19,760 nt of DNA from the NCBI GenBank assembly GCA_959027945.1, contig CAUFRO010000039.1, forward strand, positions 1-19,760, written 5' to 3'. The notes under the pieces are model-generated. The model made no database searches. It was not told the DNA's origin and worked only from the letters and a program-made list of their open reading frames with translations. Origin of the DNA: an uncultured Collinsella sp. (GTDB taxonomy: Bacteria > Actinomycetota > Coriobacteriia > Coriobacteriales > Coriobacteriaceae). Position 1 is the first letter of the stretch. The number at the start of each line of letters is the position of its first letter. This document shows, piece by piece, positions 13,813 to 19,760 of this stretch. The position numbers and the translations under genes were made by a program.

Positions 13813-15669
13813 TTAGCAGCCCTCCCTTGCGCACGTGGATGCCGGGGCAGCCGGGGCGGATGCGGGCGTCGCGCTCCCCTGCTGGCCCTCGAGCTCCTCG
13901 CGGCGCAGCTGCGACTGGCAAATCTCGCGATAGAGCTGGCAGGTCGTATACAGATCGTCGTGCGTACCCAGGCCCGCGACCGAGCCGTGGTCGAGCACGC
14001 AGATCATGTCGGCATCGCGCACGGTCGAGACGCGCTGGCTCACGATCACCGTGGTCAGCGGGAGTCCGCCCGCGGCGGCCCCGCGTGCGCTGCGCTCGCG
14101 GATGGCATGGCGAAGCGCCGCGTCGGTCTTAAAGTCGAGCGCCGAGGCGGAATCGTCCATGATCAGAACCTGCGGCGAGCCCACCAGGGCACGCGCAATG
14201 GTCAGGCGCTGGCGCTGACCGCCGCTGAAGTTCTTGCCGCCCGCCTCGACCGGGGCGTCGAGCCCCTGCGGCTTGTTGCGCACGAACTCGCTGGCCTGCG
14301 CCATATCGAGCGCCGCCCAAAGCTCCTCGTCGGCCGCCGACTCGTCGCGCCAGGTTAGGTTGCTGCGGATCGTGCCGCTCACGAGCGACGCGCGCTGCGG
14401 AACAGTCGCAACCACATGGCGCAGCTGGTCGAGCGGCCAAGCGCGCACGTCGGCACCCATCACGCACACGCTGCCGGCGCCCGTGTCGTACAGGCGCGGG
14501 ATGAGCGAGACGAGCGTGGACTTACCACTGCCCGTACCGCCAATAATGCCGAGCGTCTTGCCCAGCGGCAGCTCCAGCGTCACATCGCTCACGGCATTTG
14601 CCGCGCCCGCGCCAAACGAAAAACTCGCATGGTCAAAGCTCAGCGCCGGGACCGAAACAGCGCCACCCGCCAGTTCGCTCGGCTCGGGCAGTGCGACCGG
14701 CTGATTGCCCTCGTCGGTAATGCTCGGCACGCAATTGAGCACCTCGTTGAGACGCGACGCACTGGCGCTCGCCTTGGTAAAGACCACGACCAGGTTGGCG
14801 ACATACACGATGGAGGTCAGGGTCTGCGTCATGTAGTTGACGAACGCCATGACCTGGCCCTGCGTGAGCTCGCCCACGTTGACCTGAATGCCGCCCACCC
14901 ACAGGATGGCGCACACGCCCAGGTTCATCACCAAAAACGTGACGGGGTTGAGAATCGACGAGAGCTTGCCCACCGCGATTGCGACACGCGCCTGGTCATC
15001 GGCCGCCTGGGCAAAACGCTCGCGCTCGTGGTCCTCGCGCACAAACGCCCGGACCACGCGGGCGCCCGAAAGTCCCTCGCGGCAAATAAGCGCGATGCGA
15101 TCGAGCTTTGCCTGCAGCTGCTTGTAGTACGGGATGCAGCGCGCCATGACAAGCCAAAACACCAGGCCGATGGCGGGCGTGCAAATCAAAAAGATCATGC
15201 CGAGCTTAAGGTCGATGGCAAGGGCCGCAACCATGGAACCCACCGCCAGGAAAGGCCAGCGGATGAGCATGCGCACGCCCAGCGCCACGGCGAGCTGCAC
15301 CTGGTTGACGTCGTTGGTAATGCGCGTGATGAGCGACGGCGTGCCAAAGCGATCGAGCTCAGCATAGCTCAGCTTGTTGATGTGCCGGTAGAGTGCGCCG
15401 CGAATGTCGGTGCCCATGCCCTGCGAGGTGAGCGCCGCCATCTTTTGGCAGACGAGCGTAAACGAGATGCCAATCACGGCCATGGCGGCGAGCACCATGC
15501 CATAGTGGACGACGGCACTCACGTCGTGTGCACCGATACCTTTATCGATCATCTGGGCAATCACCAGCGGCGTAAGCAGGTCAAAGATTACTTCGATCAA
15601 CTTGCACGCAGGACCAATCACCATATACCGGCGAAACTTACCACCAAAACGCCTGAGCAGCTCAATCAT
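13813..15669 (-). CDS. Heterodimeric ABC exporter, subunit with degenerate ATP site
   Basis: The 618-residue protein has an exporter membrane domain (about 10-300) and an ATPase with Walker A GGTGSGKS (377-384) and canonical signature FSGGQ (481-485). The catalytic Glu is replaced by Asp (MDDSASALD, Asp506) and the switch His by Gln (VSQRVST, Gln545). These changes mark the degenerate-site half (TM287/LmrC/YheI type), matching the altered signature in its partner. An Ala/Pro-rich tail follows residue about 590. ATG at 15669 is preferred because AGGGAG lies 9 nt upstream and the sequence MIELLRRF starts like the family; a TTG at 15702 would add 11 residues without a ribosome-binding site. It is the first gene of the two-gene operon. 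Confidence 0.93.
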   Translation of the reverse strand: MIELLRRFGGKFRRYMVIGPACKLIEVIFDLLTPLVIAQMIDKGIGAHDVSAVVHYGMVLAAMAVIGISFTLVCQKMAALTSQGMGTDIRGALYRHINKLSYAELDRFGTPSLITRITNDVNQVQLAVALGVRMLIRWPFLAVGSMVAALAIDLKLGMIFLICTPAIGLVFWLVMARCIPYYKQLQAKLDRIALICREGLSGARVVRAFVREDHERERFAQAADDQARVAIAVGKLSSILNPVTFLVMNLGVCAILWVGGIQVNVGELTQGQVMAFVNYMTQTLTSIVYVANLVVVFTKASASASRLNEVLNCVPSITDEGNQPVALPEPSELAGGAVSVPALSFDHASFSFGAGAANAVSDVTLELPLGKTLGIIGGTGSGKSTLVSLIPRLYDTGAGSVCVMGADVRAWPLDQLRHVVATVPQRASLVSGTIRSNLTWRDESAADEELWAALDMAQASEFVRNKPQGLDAPVEAGGKNFSGGQRQRLTIARALVGSPQVLIMDDSASALDFKTDAALRHAIRERSARGAAAGGLPLTTVIVSQRVSTVRDADMICVLDHGSVAGLGTHDDLYTTCQLYREICQSQLRREELEGQQGSATPASAPAAPASTCAREGC

Positions 15670-15735
15670 GTATAGGCGCTCCCTATCATCATCTCTCTTC
15701 AATCTGATTCATGATAGTACGGAGAGCCCTGAAGA

Positions 15736-15763
15736 TACGTAAGCAACTCGTTACAGATGTAAG
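15736..15763 (-). promoter_or_regulatory. Promoter candidate of the ABC exporter operon with a TTACA-GA-TGTAA box
   Basis: On the minus strand CTTACA (15758-15763), a 16-nt spacer and TACGTA (15736-15741) form a moderate promoter about 60 nt before the gene. It is overlapped by the inverted repeat TTACAGATGTAA (15751-15762; TACAnnTGTA form, as in BlaI/CopY operators). TTACATCTGTnACG is shared, at the same distance from the -10 box, with the flavodoxin promoter. Confidence 0.5.
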
Positions 15764-15898
15764 GGCAACGGTCACTAGCACCCAAGGCCCGTAGCCGCCA
15801 ATGCTTTGGCAAAGCCAGCGAGTTCCACAAAGCACGGGATTGAATTGTTCAGATAAACGCGCCCTTACGGGTGATTTTTGGACGACATGGCCCGGCAC

Positions 15899-15915
15899 CA
15901 AAAAGCGCCCGTGCG
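15899..15915 (-). terminator. Terminator of the SRP RNA gene
   Basis: On the minus strand AGCGC, loop ACGG, GCGCT is followed by a run of T (GCGCTTTTTGG). It comes directly after the closing helix of the SRP RNA. Confidence 0.7.
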
Positions 15916-16023
15916 CTCGATGGATTCGGATGCCCGACAGAGGCTCCTTATGGCTGCTTCCTTCCGGACCTGACCAGATTCGGAACATGTCGTCATCCGA
16001 ACCCATCGAACGCGCTAGGCGCT
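15911..16023 (-). ncRNA. ffs: Small signal recognition particle RNA (4.5S-like)
   Basis: The minus strand contains GGTCAGGTCCGGAAGGAAGC (within 15952-15975), the near-invariant SRP helix-8 domain that binds Ffh. The flanks pair to form the long rod: TCGATGGGTTCGGATG with CATCCGAATCCATCGA, with a single G-U. The size (~100-115 nt) and the single-hairpin layout fit the small bacterial type without an Alu domain. The 5' end is placed from the promoter at 16030-16058, and the 3' end by the AGCGC-ACGG-GCGCT hairpin with a T-run at about 15899-15915, whose stem may overlap the RNA end. It guides membrane proteins co-translationally to the Sec translocon. Confidence 0.92.
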
Positions 16024-16029
16024 CGATAT

Positions 16030-16058
16030 ATCTTACCCGCTCCCGCCCGATGGGGCAA
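16030..16058 (-). promoter_or_regulatory. Promoter of the SRP RNA gene
   Basis: On the minus strand TTGCCC (16053-16058), a 17-nt spacer and TAAGAT (16030-16035) lie at the right distance for a start at about 16023, where the SRP RNA begins. A GC-rich stretch follows the -10 box, as is common at stable-RNA promoters. Confidence 0.7.
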
Positions 16059-16094
16059 GGTAGCTAATTTGGGACGGGGCTTTTTTGACTACTT

Positions 16095-17876
16095 TTAGAT
16101 ACGGCCAAGGTCGTAGGCTTGGGCGGCTGCTTCACCGGCGCAGATGAGGTTGGTTGTGGCTTCCTGGGGGTCGAGCGCTTGGTCAAGAGGCATGGGCCTG
16201 CGGCAGACCGGCAGGACCAAGTCGATGCCCTGACCATACACCGCATCCAAATTATCCGCACGACCGCCCACGACGGCGACTACCGGCTTGCCATAGCGAT
16301 TGGCACGGCGGGCCACGCCCACCGGCGCCTTGCCGGCAGCGGATTGCTCGTCCATGTTGCCCTCGCCCGTTATGACCAGGTCGACATCGCGTACACGCTC
16401 GTCAAACCCCACGAGATCGAGCACCGTCTCCACGCCCGAGCGTAGCTCCGCACCGAGCGCCAACAGTGCGGCACCCAGACCGCCGGCGGCACCAGCGCCA
16501 GGCACGCCGAGCACCGAGCCAAATGCCCGCGCGCCCTCGGGTGTGCGCAACAACCCCTGAGCTCGCGCCTCGAAAATTGCCGCGTCGAGCAAGCGACCGT
16601 AGCCGACCATCCAGCTGTCGTACCTGCTCAGCGCCTCGGCATCATCCGCCGGCAGACCCTTCTGTCCGCCAAACACTGCAAGCGCGCCGCGACGCCCTAC
16701 GAGCGGATTCTCGACATCCGAAAGCACAACGATACGAGCGCCATCCAAAGCCTGCAGCGCTGGCGCCAAATCAACGCTCGCCACCCGCTCAAGTCCGGCA
16801 AGACCGGGGGCGACATCGCAGCCCTGGTCATCGACCACACGCGCGCCCAGCACCTGCAGCATGCCGGCGCCACCGTCGTTGGTGGCGCTACCGCCCAGAC
16901 CAATATAGATAGTCTTTGCGCCCGTGCGAACCGCGCGAAGCATGAGCTCGCCCACGCCATAGGTTGTAGCAACCAGCGCCGACGACTCCGTGCAAGGCGA
17001 GTATCCAATGCCGGCCGCCTCGGCCATCTCGATGACCGCGGACTCCCGCTCGACATCAACCAGCATCCGGGCAGACGTGCGCTTGCCCAAGGGACCTGCC
17101 ACCTCGCAGGTCACAAGCTCGCCACCGCAGGCGGCAACGGCATCGAGCGTTCCCTCGCCACCATCTGCCAGCGGCAATGCGCTCACTTCGGCATCGGGCC
17201 ACACACGGCGCACGCCTTCGACAACGGCCTCCTCCGCCTGTGCACTCGAAACGCTGCCCTTAAAGGAATCGATCGCCAACAGCACACGGCGAGGCCGGCG
17301 GCACGCGGGACCAAAGTCAACCGCCTCAACGGCAATATCTTCGGCACACGCGAGTGCCTCGGCATGAGCGGCATACGCCTCGAGATCGACCCCATAACCG
17401 CAGCCAGCACCATCGGTGCCACGCAGCCCGCTAAAATAGCTGCTCAACACCTCACGACACTCATCTGCCAGCACGTCGGCGGTCACATTAAACCGATGAT
17501 TCAGGCGCGAATCGGCATTCAGGTCATATAGCGAACCCAGCGCGCCCGCCTTGGCATCAGCCGCGCCATACACGCAGCGCCCGACGCGCGCGTTGACCAT
17601 AAGCCCCGCACACATGCAGCAGGGCTCGAGCGTCACGTAGACCGTGCAATCGGAAAGGCGCCAGCGGCCAAGCGCCTGGGCAGCGGCGCACAGGGCCGCG
17701 AACTCTGCATGCGCCGAAGGGTCCTGGTCGAGCTCGCGCCGATTGTGCGCCCTCGCGACGATCTCGCCGTCGCGCACCACTACGGCTCCGATGGGCACCT
17801 CGCCCACCGCCGCGGCGGCTCGCGCCTCCGCCAACGCCTCGCGCATGAACTTCTCGTCGATTTCGGTGATCGTCAT
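16095..17876 (-). CDS. tadA: Fusion of tRNA adenosine-34 deaminase (TadA) and glycerate kinase
   Basis: The 593-residue protein carries two complete domains. Residues 1-150 are TadA: VPIGAVVV, HAE with zinc ligand His56 and catalytic Glu58, PCCMC with zinc ligands Cys86 and Cys89, and the C-terminal LNHRFNV region; spacing matches E. coli TadA almost residue for residue. TadA makes inosine at position 34 of tRNA-Arg(ACG). Residues about 196-593 are a GarK/GlxK-type glycerate kinase: DSFKGS, PLADGGEGT, GLGGSATNDGGAGM, DVENPL, a VFGxQKG box (seen as FGGQKG), GAAGGLGAAL, and VITGEGNMDEQSAAGK. It phosphorylates glycerate with ATP. The linker (about 154-195) is Ala-rich. No stop or frameshift separates the parts. 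The start at 17876 has GGGAAGG upstream. A fusion of these unrelated activities is unusual; a shared physiological role is not obvious. Confidence 0.92.
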   Translation of the reverse strand: MTITEIDEKFMREALAEARAAAAVGEVPIGAVVVRDGEIVARAHNRRELDQDPSAHAEFAALCAAAQALGRWRLSDCTVYVTLEPCCMCAGLMVNARVGRCVYGAADAKAGALGSLYDLNADSRLNHRFNVTADVLADECREVLSSYFSGLRGTDGAGCGYGVDLEAYAAHAEALACAEDIAVEAVDFGPACRRPRRVLLAIDSFKGSVSSAQAEEAVVEGVRRVWPDAEVSALPLADGGEGTLDAVAACGGELVTCEVAGPLGKRTSARMLVDVERESAVIEMAEAAGIGYSPCTESSALVATTYGVGELMLRAVRTGAKTIYIGLGGSATNDGGAGMLQVLGARVVDDQGCDVAPGLAGLERVASVDLAPALQALDGARIVVLSDVENPLVGRRGALAVFGGQKGLPADDAEALSRYDSWMVGYGRLLDAAIFEARAQGLLRTPEGARAFGSVLGVPGAGAAGGLGAALLALGAELRSGVETVLDLVGFDERVRDVDLVITGEGNMDEQSAAGKAPVGVARRANRYGKPVVAVVGGRADNLDAVYGQGIDLVLPVCRRPMPLDQALDPQEATTNLICAGEAAAQAYDLGRI

Positions 17877-17927
17877 CGTTCGCCTTCCCTGTTGCAAATT
17901 CAAAACGATGCTATCATTACGACTCAC

Positions 17928-18017
17928 GGAGAGATGGCAGAGCGGTTGAATGCGGCGGTCTTGAAAACCGTTGAGCGCGAGAGCGTTCCGGGGGTTCGAA
18001 TCCCCCTCTCTCCGCCA
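17928..18017 (+). tRNA. tRNA-Ser (anticodon UGA), with encoded CCA
   Basis: The acceptor stem GGAGAGA/TCTCTCC (17928-17934, 18007-18013), discriminator G and encoded CCA (18015-18017) are clear. The anticodon loop CTTGAAA places TGA at 17962-17964, reading UCA serine codons. A long variable arm (GAGCGCGAGAGCGTTC region) and a T arm GGGGGTTCGAATCCCCC confirm a class II serine tRNA. It is divergent from the tadA fusion gene, and its CCA ends 3 nt before the stop codon of the convergent TetR gene, leaving no room for a separate terminator between them. Confidence 0.97.
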
Positions 18018-18020
18018 CTT

Positions 18021-18617
18021 CTAGTGATGCACCGGTGTCATGGTCCGCTCAAACAGCGCATCGACCACGTCGGCCATCTCGGGTCGACGCTCAAGATCGT
18101 GGCCCGATTCCCACCATATCGTGAAAAGTCGAATAATACCGCCGGCGACAAACTCAGACGTCGTCTCGAGTGACACGGGGGCCAGGGCATCCTCGGCAAG
18201 CACGTTCATCACACGCTCGCGGATGGAGCGGGCAATACGGTCGCAAATAACGTTGGTCAACATGCCCGACATGCTGCTTGCCAAAATGTTATCCATGAGC
18301 TGCTCGTGCGCCAGAATCAAATCCATGGCATCGTCCAAAATCGCGTGCCGAAGCGCGCGCACGTCCTCGGCAGACACTGCGCCGGCCTCATCGGGCTGTT
18401 TTTGCGGCAAGCCCGACATGAGCTCATCGATATAAAAGGCAAAGTAATCGTTCTTGTCGCGAAAGTGCTTGTAGAACGTCGTGCGGCGAATCATGGCGCG
18501 GTCGCACAGCATTGCAACCGTCAGGTCCTCAAAACGATGCTCCTCGAGAAGCTCGGTAAAGGCATCGAACAGGGCACGGTAGGTTTTCTTGATGCGAAGG
18601 TCCACTGGTATCGCCAT
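18021..18617 (-). CDS. TetR/AcrR-family transcriptional regulator
   Basis: The 198-residue product begins with RIKKTYRALFDAFTELLEE and a helix-turn-helix, FEDLTVAMLCDRAMIRRTTFYKHFRDK (residues about 28-54), the standard TetR N-terminus. The rest is a helical C-terminal domain (FVAGGIIRLFTIWWESG), as in regulators of efflux and surface functions. ATG at 18617 is used although its GAGG is directly adjacent; GTG at 18605 has AGGATGG at a better distance and would start at VDLRIKK. The open frame beyond 18617 has no supporting signal. It is divergent from lemA. A TACACCTGTA box in its promoter resembles the box at the ABC exporter promoter, so it may control that exporter and itself (inference). 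Confidence 0.9.
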   Translation of the reverse strand: MAIPVDLRIKKTYRALFDAFTELLEEHRFEDLTVAMLCDRAMIRRTTFYKHFRDKNDYFAFYIDELMSGLPQKQPDEAGAVSAEDVRALRHAILDDAMDLILAHEQLMDNILASSMSGMLTNVICDRIARSIRERVMNVLAEDALAPVSLETTSEFVAGGIIRLFTIWWESGHDLERRPEMADVVDALFERTMTPVHH

Positions 18618-18658
18618 CCTCAGGGCAAAGACAACACTCGTCAATCTGTCGCATATCT

Positions 18659-18668
18659 TACACCTGTA
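18659..18668. promoter_or_regulatory. TACA-N2-TGTA inverted repeat in front of the TetR gene
   Basis: TACACCTGTA lies 42 bp upstream of the TetR start; on the minus strand it runs into TAAGAT, a possible -10 box. It has the same half-sites as the box at 15752-15761. It may be an autoregulatory operator. Confidence 0.35.
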
Positions 18669-18725
18669 CCTCGCGCGCTTTGCCCCAGTGCCAACCCCAC
18701 CGAAAACATAACGCTTACCGGAAAG

Positions 18726-18755
18726 TTCGGCACGGCAAAACGTTGCGGGTATACT
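18726..18755 (+). promoter_or_regulatory. Promoter candidate of lemA
   Basis: TTCGGC (18726-18731), an 18-nt spacer and a strong TATACT (18750-18755) lie about 60 nt before the lemA start. Confidence 0.45.
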
Positions 18756-18816
18756 AGTAGCGTTATACCAACGGCAGCTGGCGCATGCCGCCGCGGCCAT
18801 TCGAAACGGAGACATC

Positions 18817-19368
18817 ATGATTACCGTCATCATCGGCATCGTTGTTGTCATTGTGATTGTCTGCGCCATCGCCGGCATCTACAACAACATGGTCACCAAG
18901 CGTAACCGCATCGATAACGCCTGGCAGAACATCGATACGCAGCTGCAGCGTCGCAACGACCTGATCCCCAACCTGGTCGAGACCGTCAAGGGCTACGCCA
19001 AGCACGAGCAAGAGACGCTCTCCGCCGTGATCAGCGCGCGTAACACCGCCGTCAAGGCCACCACGCCCGAGGCCAAGATGGAAGCCGACAACGTGCTGAC
19101 CGGTGCGCTGCGCCAGCTCTTCGCCGTAGCCGAGGCCTACCCCGATCTTAAGGCAAACACCAACTTTACGCAGCTGCAGGCATCGCTCGAGGATACCGAG
19201 AACAAGATTAGCTATGCACGCCAGAGCTACAACGACTGCGTACTCAGCTACAACAACGCCATTCAGACGTTCCCGGCTGTCATCTTTGCCGGCATCTTCC
19301 AGTTTAAGGAGCGCCAGGGCTTCGAGGCCGCCGAAGCAGCCCGCCAGGCCCCGACCGTCAAGTTCTAG
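18817..19368 (+). CDS. lemA: LemA family protein
   Basis: The 183-residue protein has an N-terminal membrane helix (about 2-20), then the family hallmark: YNNMVTKRNRIDNAWQNID, QLQRRNDLIPNLVETVKGYAKHE, and a helical remainder ending near FKERQGFEAAEAARQAP. The short N-terminus faces out and the helical domain follows, as predicted for the family; the molecular function is still unclear. Length is typical for LemA (about 180-190). GGAG lies 6 nt before the ATG. lemA is often followed by a TPM/DUF2207 or HtpX gene, but here a strong terminator follows directly, so it is transcribed alone. Confidence 0.95.
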   Translation: MITVIIGIVVVIVIVCAIAGIYNNMVTKRNRIDNAWQNIDTQLQRRNDLIPNLVETVKGYAKHEQETLSAVISARNTAVKATTPEAKMEADNVLTGALRQLFAVAEAYPDLKANTNFTQLQASLEDTENKISYARQSYNDCVLSYNNAIQTFPAVIFAGIFQFKERQGFEAAEAARQAPTVKF

Positions 19369-19405
19369 TAATTTGGCAGCGCATCCTTAATCGGCCAAAT
19401 GTATA

Positions 19406-19450
19406 AACCGCCCCGTCGAATGCATACTTCGACGGGGCGGTTTCCTTTTT
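19406..19450 (+). terminator. Rho-independent terminator of lemA
   Basis: A perfect 15-bp stem (aaccgccccgtcgaa / its complement, 19406-19420 and 19428-19442) with a 7-nt loop is followed by TTTCCTTTTT. It lies 38 nt after the lemA stop. Confidence 0.92.
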
Positions 19451-19469
19451 CGCGAAGGTCCCCCTCTGA

Positions 19470-19680
19470 GCGCCGTGCATTTTCAGGAGTATTCAACATA
19501 ACCAAGAGCTTCGGGCGCCACGATAAATGCCAAAGACCGTGAATATCCCTGCAAATCAAACGCTGTCAGCCCATAACCCCGCCCATCATCCGTAGAAAGC
19601 ATCGAGAAATCCCGATTTTTTGCCCGAGGTCGGTATGCAGGGGCCTTCGATTGCAGAATACTCGCAAAAATGCACGTCGC
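19470..19680. mobile_element. MITE-like element with 25-bp imperfect terminal inverted repeats
   Basis: The left end (19470-19494) and the right end (19656-19680, reverse strand) both read GCG, one variable base, CGTGCATTTT, three variable bases, GAGTATTC. That is 21 of 25 matching positions bounding 211 bp. The inside is not an obvious fold-back. A minus-strand open frame of 67 codons (19483-19686, GTG start, weak ribosome-binding site) covers nearly the whole element; it resembles no family I know and may be incidental. No transposase is present. Alternatives are a small structured RNA gene or a chance inverted repeat; the length of the match argues against chance. Confidence 0.5.
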
Positions 19681-19712
19681 CACCACCCCTACATGACGCG
19701 AAGTAAAATCAG

Positions 19713-19740
19713 AACCACCCTTAAAAAGGGTGGTTTGCTC
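19713..19740. terminator. Hairpin terminator, possibly bidirectional
   Basis: A perfect 10-bp stem (aaccaccctt/aagggtggtt) with a 3-nt loop. On the plus strand it is followed by TGCTCTT, on the minus strand by CTGATTTTAC. No plus-strand gene lies between it and the lemA terminator, so it more likely ends a minus-strand gene starting right of the window. Confidence 0.6.
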
Positions 19741-19760
19741 TTAGGGTATAACCCACGGGC

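Noticed and set aside
12016..14358. 780-codon plus-strand open frame opposite the ABC exporter genes
   Set aside because: The minus strand encodes two unmistakable ABC exporter subunits; the plus-strand product is His/Arg/Ala-rich antisense sequence typical of high-GC DNA.
14416..15675. 419-codon plus-strand open frame
   Set aside because: Antisense shadow of the second ABC subunit, without recognisable motifs or a ribosome-binding site.
15689..16006. 105-codon minus-strand frame over the SRP RNA
   Set aside because: The region is explained by the SRP RNA, with promoter, conserved loop and terminator; the frame is incidental.

Overview
The window is high-GC bacterial chromosome. Almost all genes lie on the minus strand; only a tRNA-Ser and lemA are on the plus strand. 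The gene content suggests a Gram-positive actinobacterium of the class Coriobacteriia, most likely Collinsella or a close relative: SipW/TasA-type surface proteins, a LAxTG (class E-type) sorting signal, a small (4.5S-like) SRP RNA, a heterodimeric multidrug-type ABC exporter and frequent GTG/TTG starts. The genus is an inference from memory of such genomes; no marker here proves it.

Layout. Positions 1-373 hold gene-end signals: part of a repeat (copy C), a plus-strand terminator and a full copy (A) of a ~229-bp hairpin repeat. Positions 369-9228 (minus strand, read from right to left) form a surface-fibre operon: a SipW-like signal peptidase, a TasA-like major subunit, a second TasA-like protein, a 1829-residue secreted adhesin with beta-helix and InlB-type repeats, a third TasA-like protein, and a small protein with a LAATGD wall-sorting motif. 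The last five genes are tightly packed, with gaps of 1-3 nt at three of the junctions. Upstream (9229-9586) are a leader inverted repeat, a promoter candidate, a short palindrome and an 11-C tract that could make expression phase-variable. Copy B of the hairpin repeat follows at 9587-9814.

Positions 9810-11629 carry a seven-helix-type membrane protein, a palindromic operator and possible leader peptide in front of it, a TetR-like regulator that has lost its DNA-binding half, and a flavodoxin-like protein. Between the flavodoxin gene and the next operon is a 23-bp-period repeat array. Positions 11953-15669 encode the two halves of a heterodimeric ABC exporter with one degenerate ATP site; its promoter shares a TTACATCTGTnACG motif with the flavodoxin promoter. 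Then come the SRP RNA (with a clear promoter and terminator), a fused TadA deaminase-glycerate kinase gene, tRNA-Ser(UGA), a TetR regulator and divergent lemA. The right end holds a lemA terminator, a ~211-bp element with 25-bp imperfect terminal inverted repeats, and a further hairpin terminator.

The most striking points are the covarying hairpin repeat that begins exactly at stop codons of unrelated genes, the fibre locus with its possible poly-G switch, the TadA-glycerate kinase fusion, the 23-bp array, and the inverted-repeat element at the right end. All homology statements come from reading motifs by eye; no database search was run.
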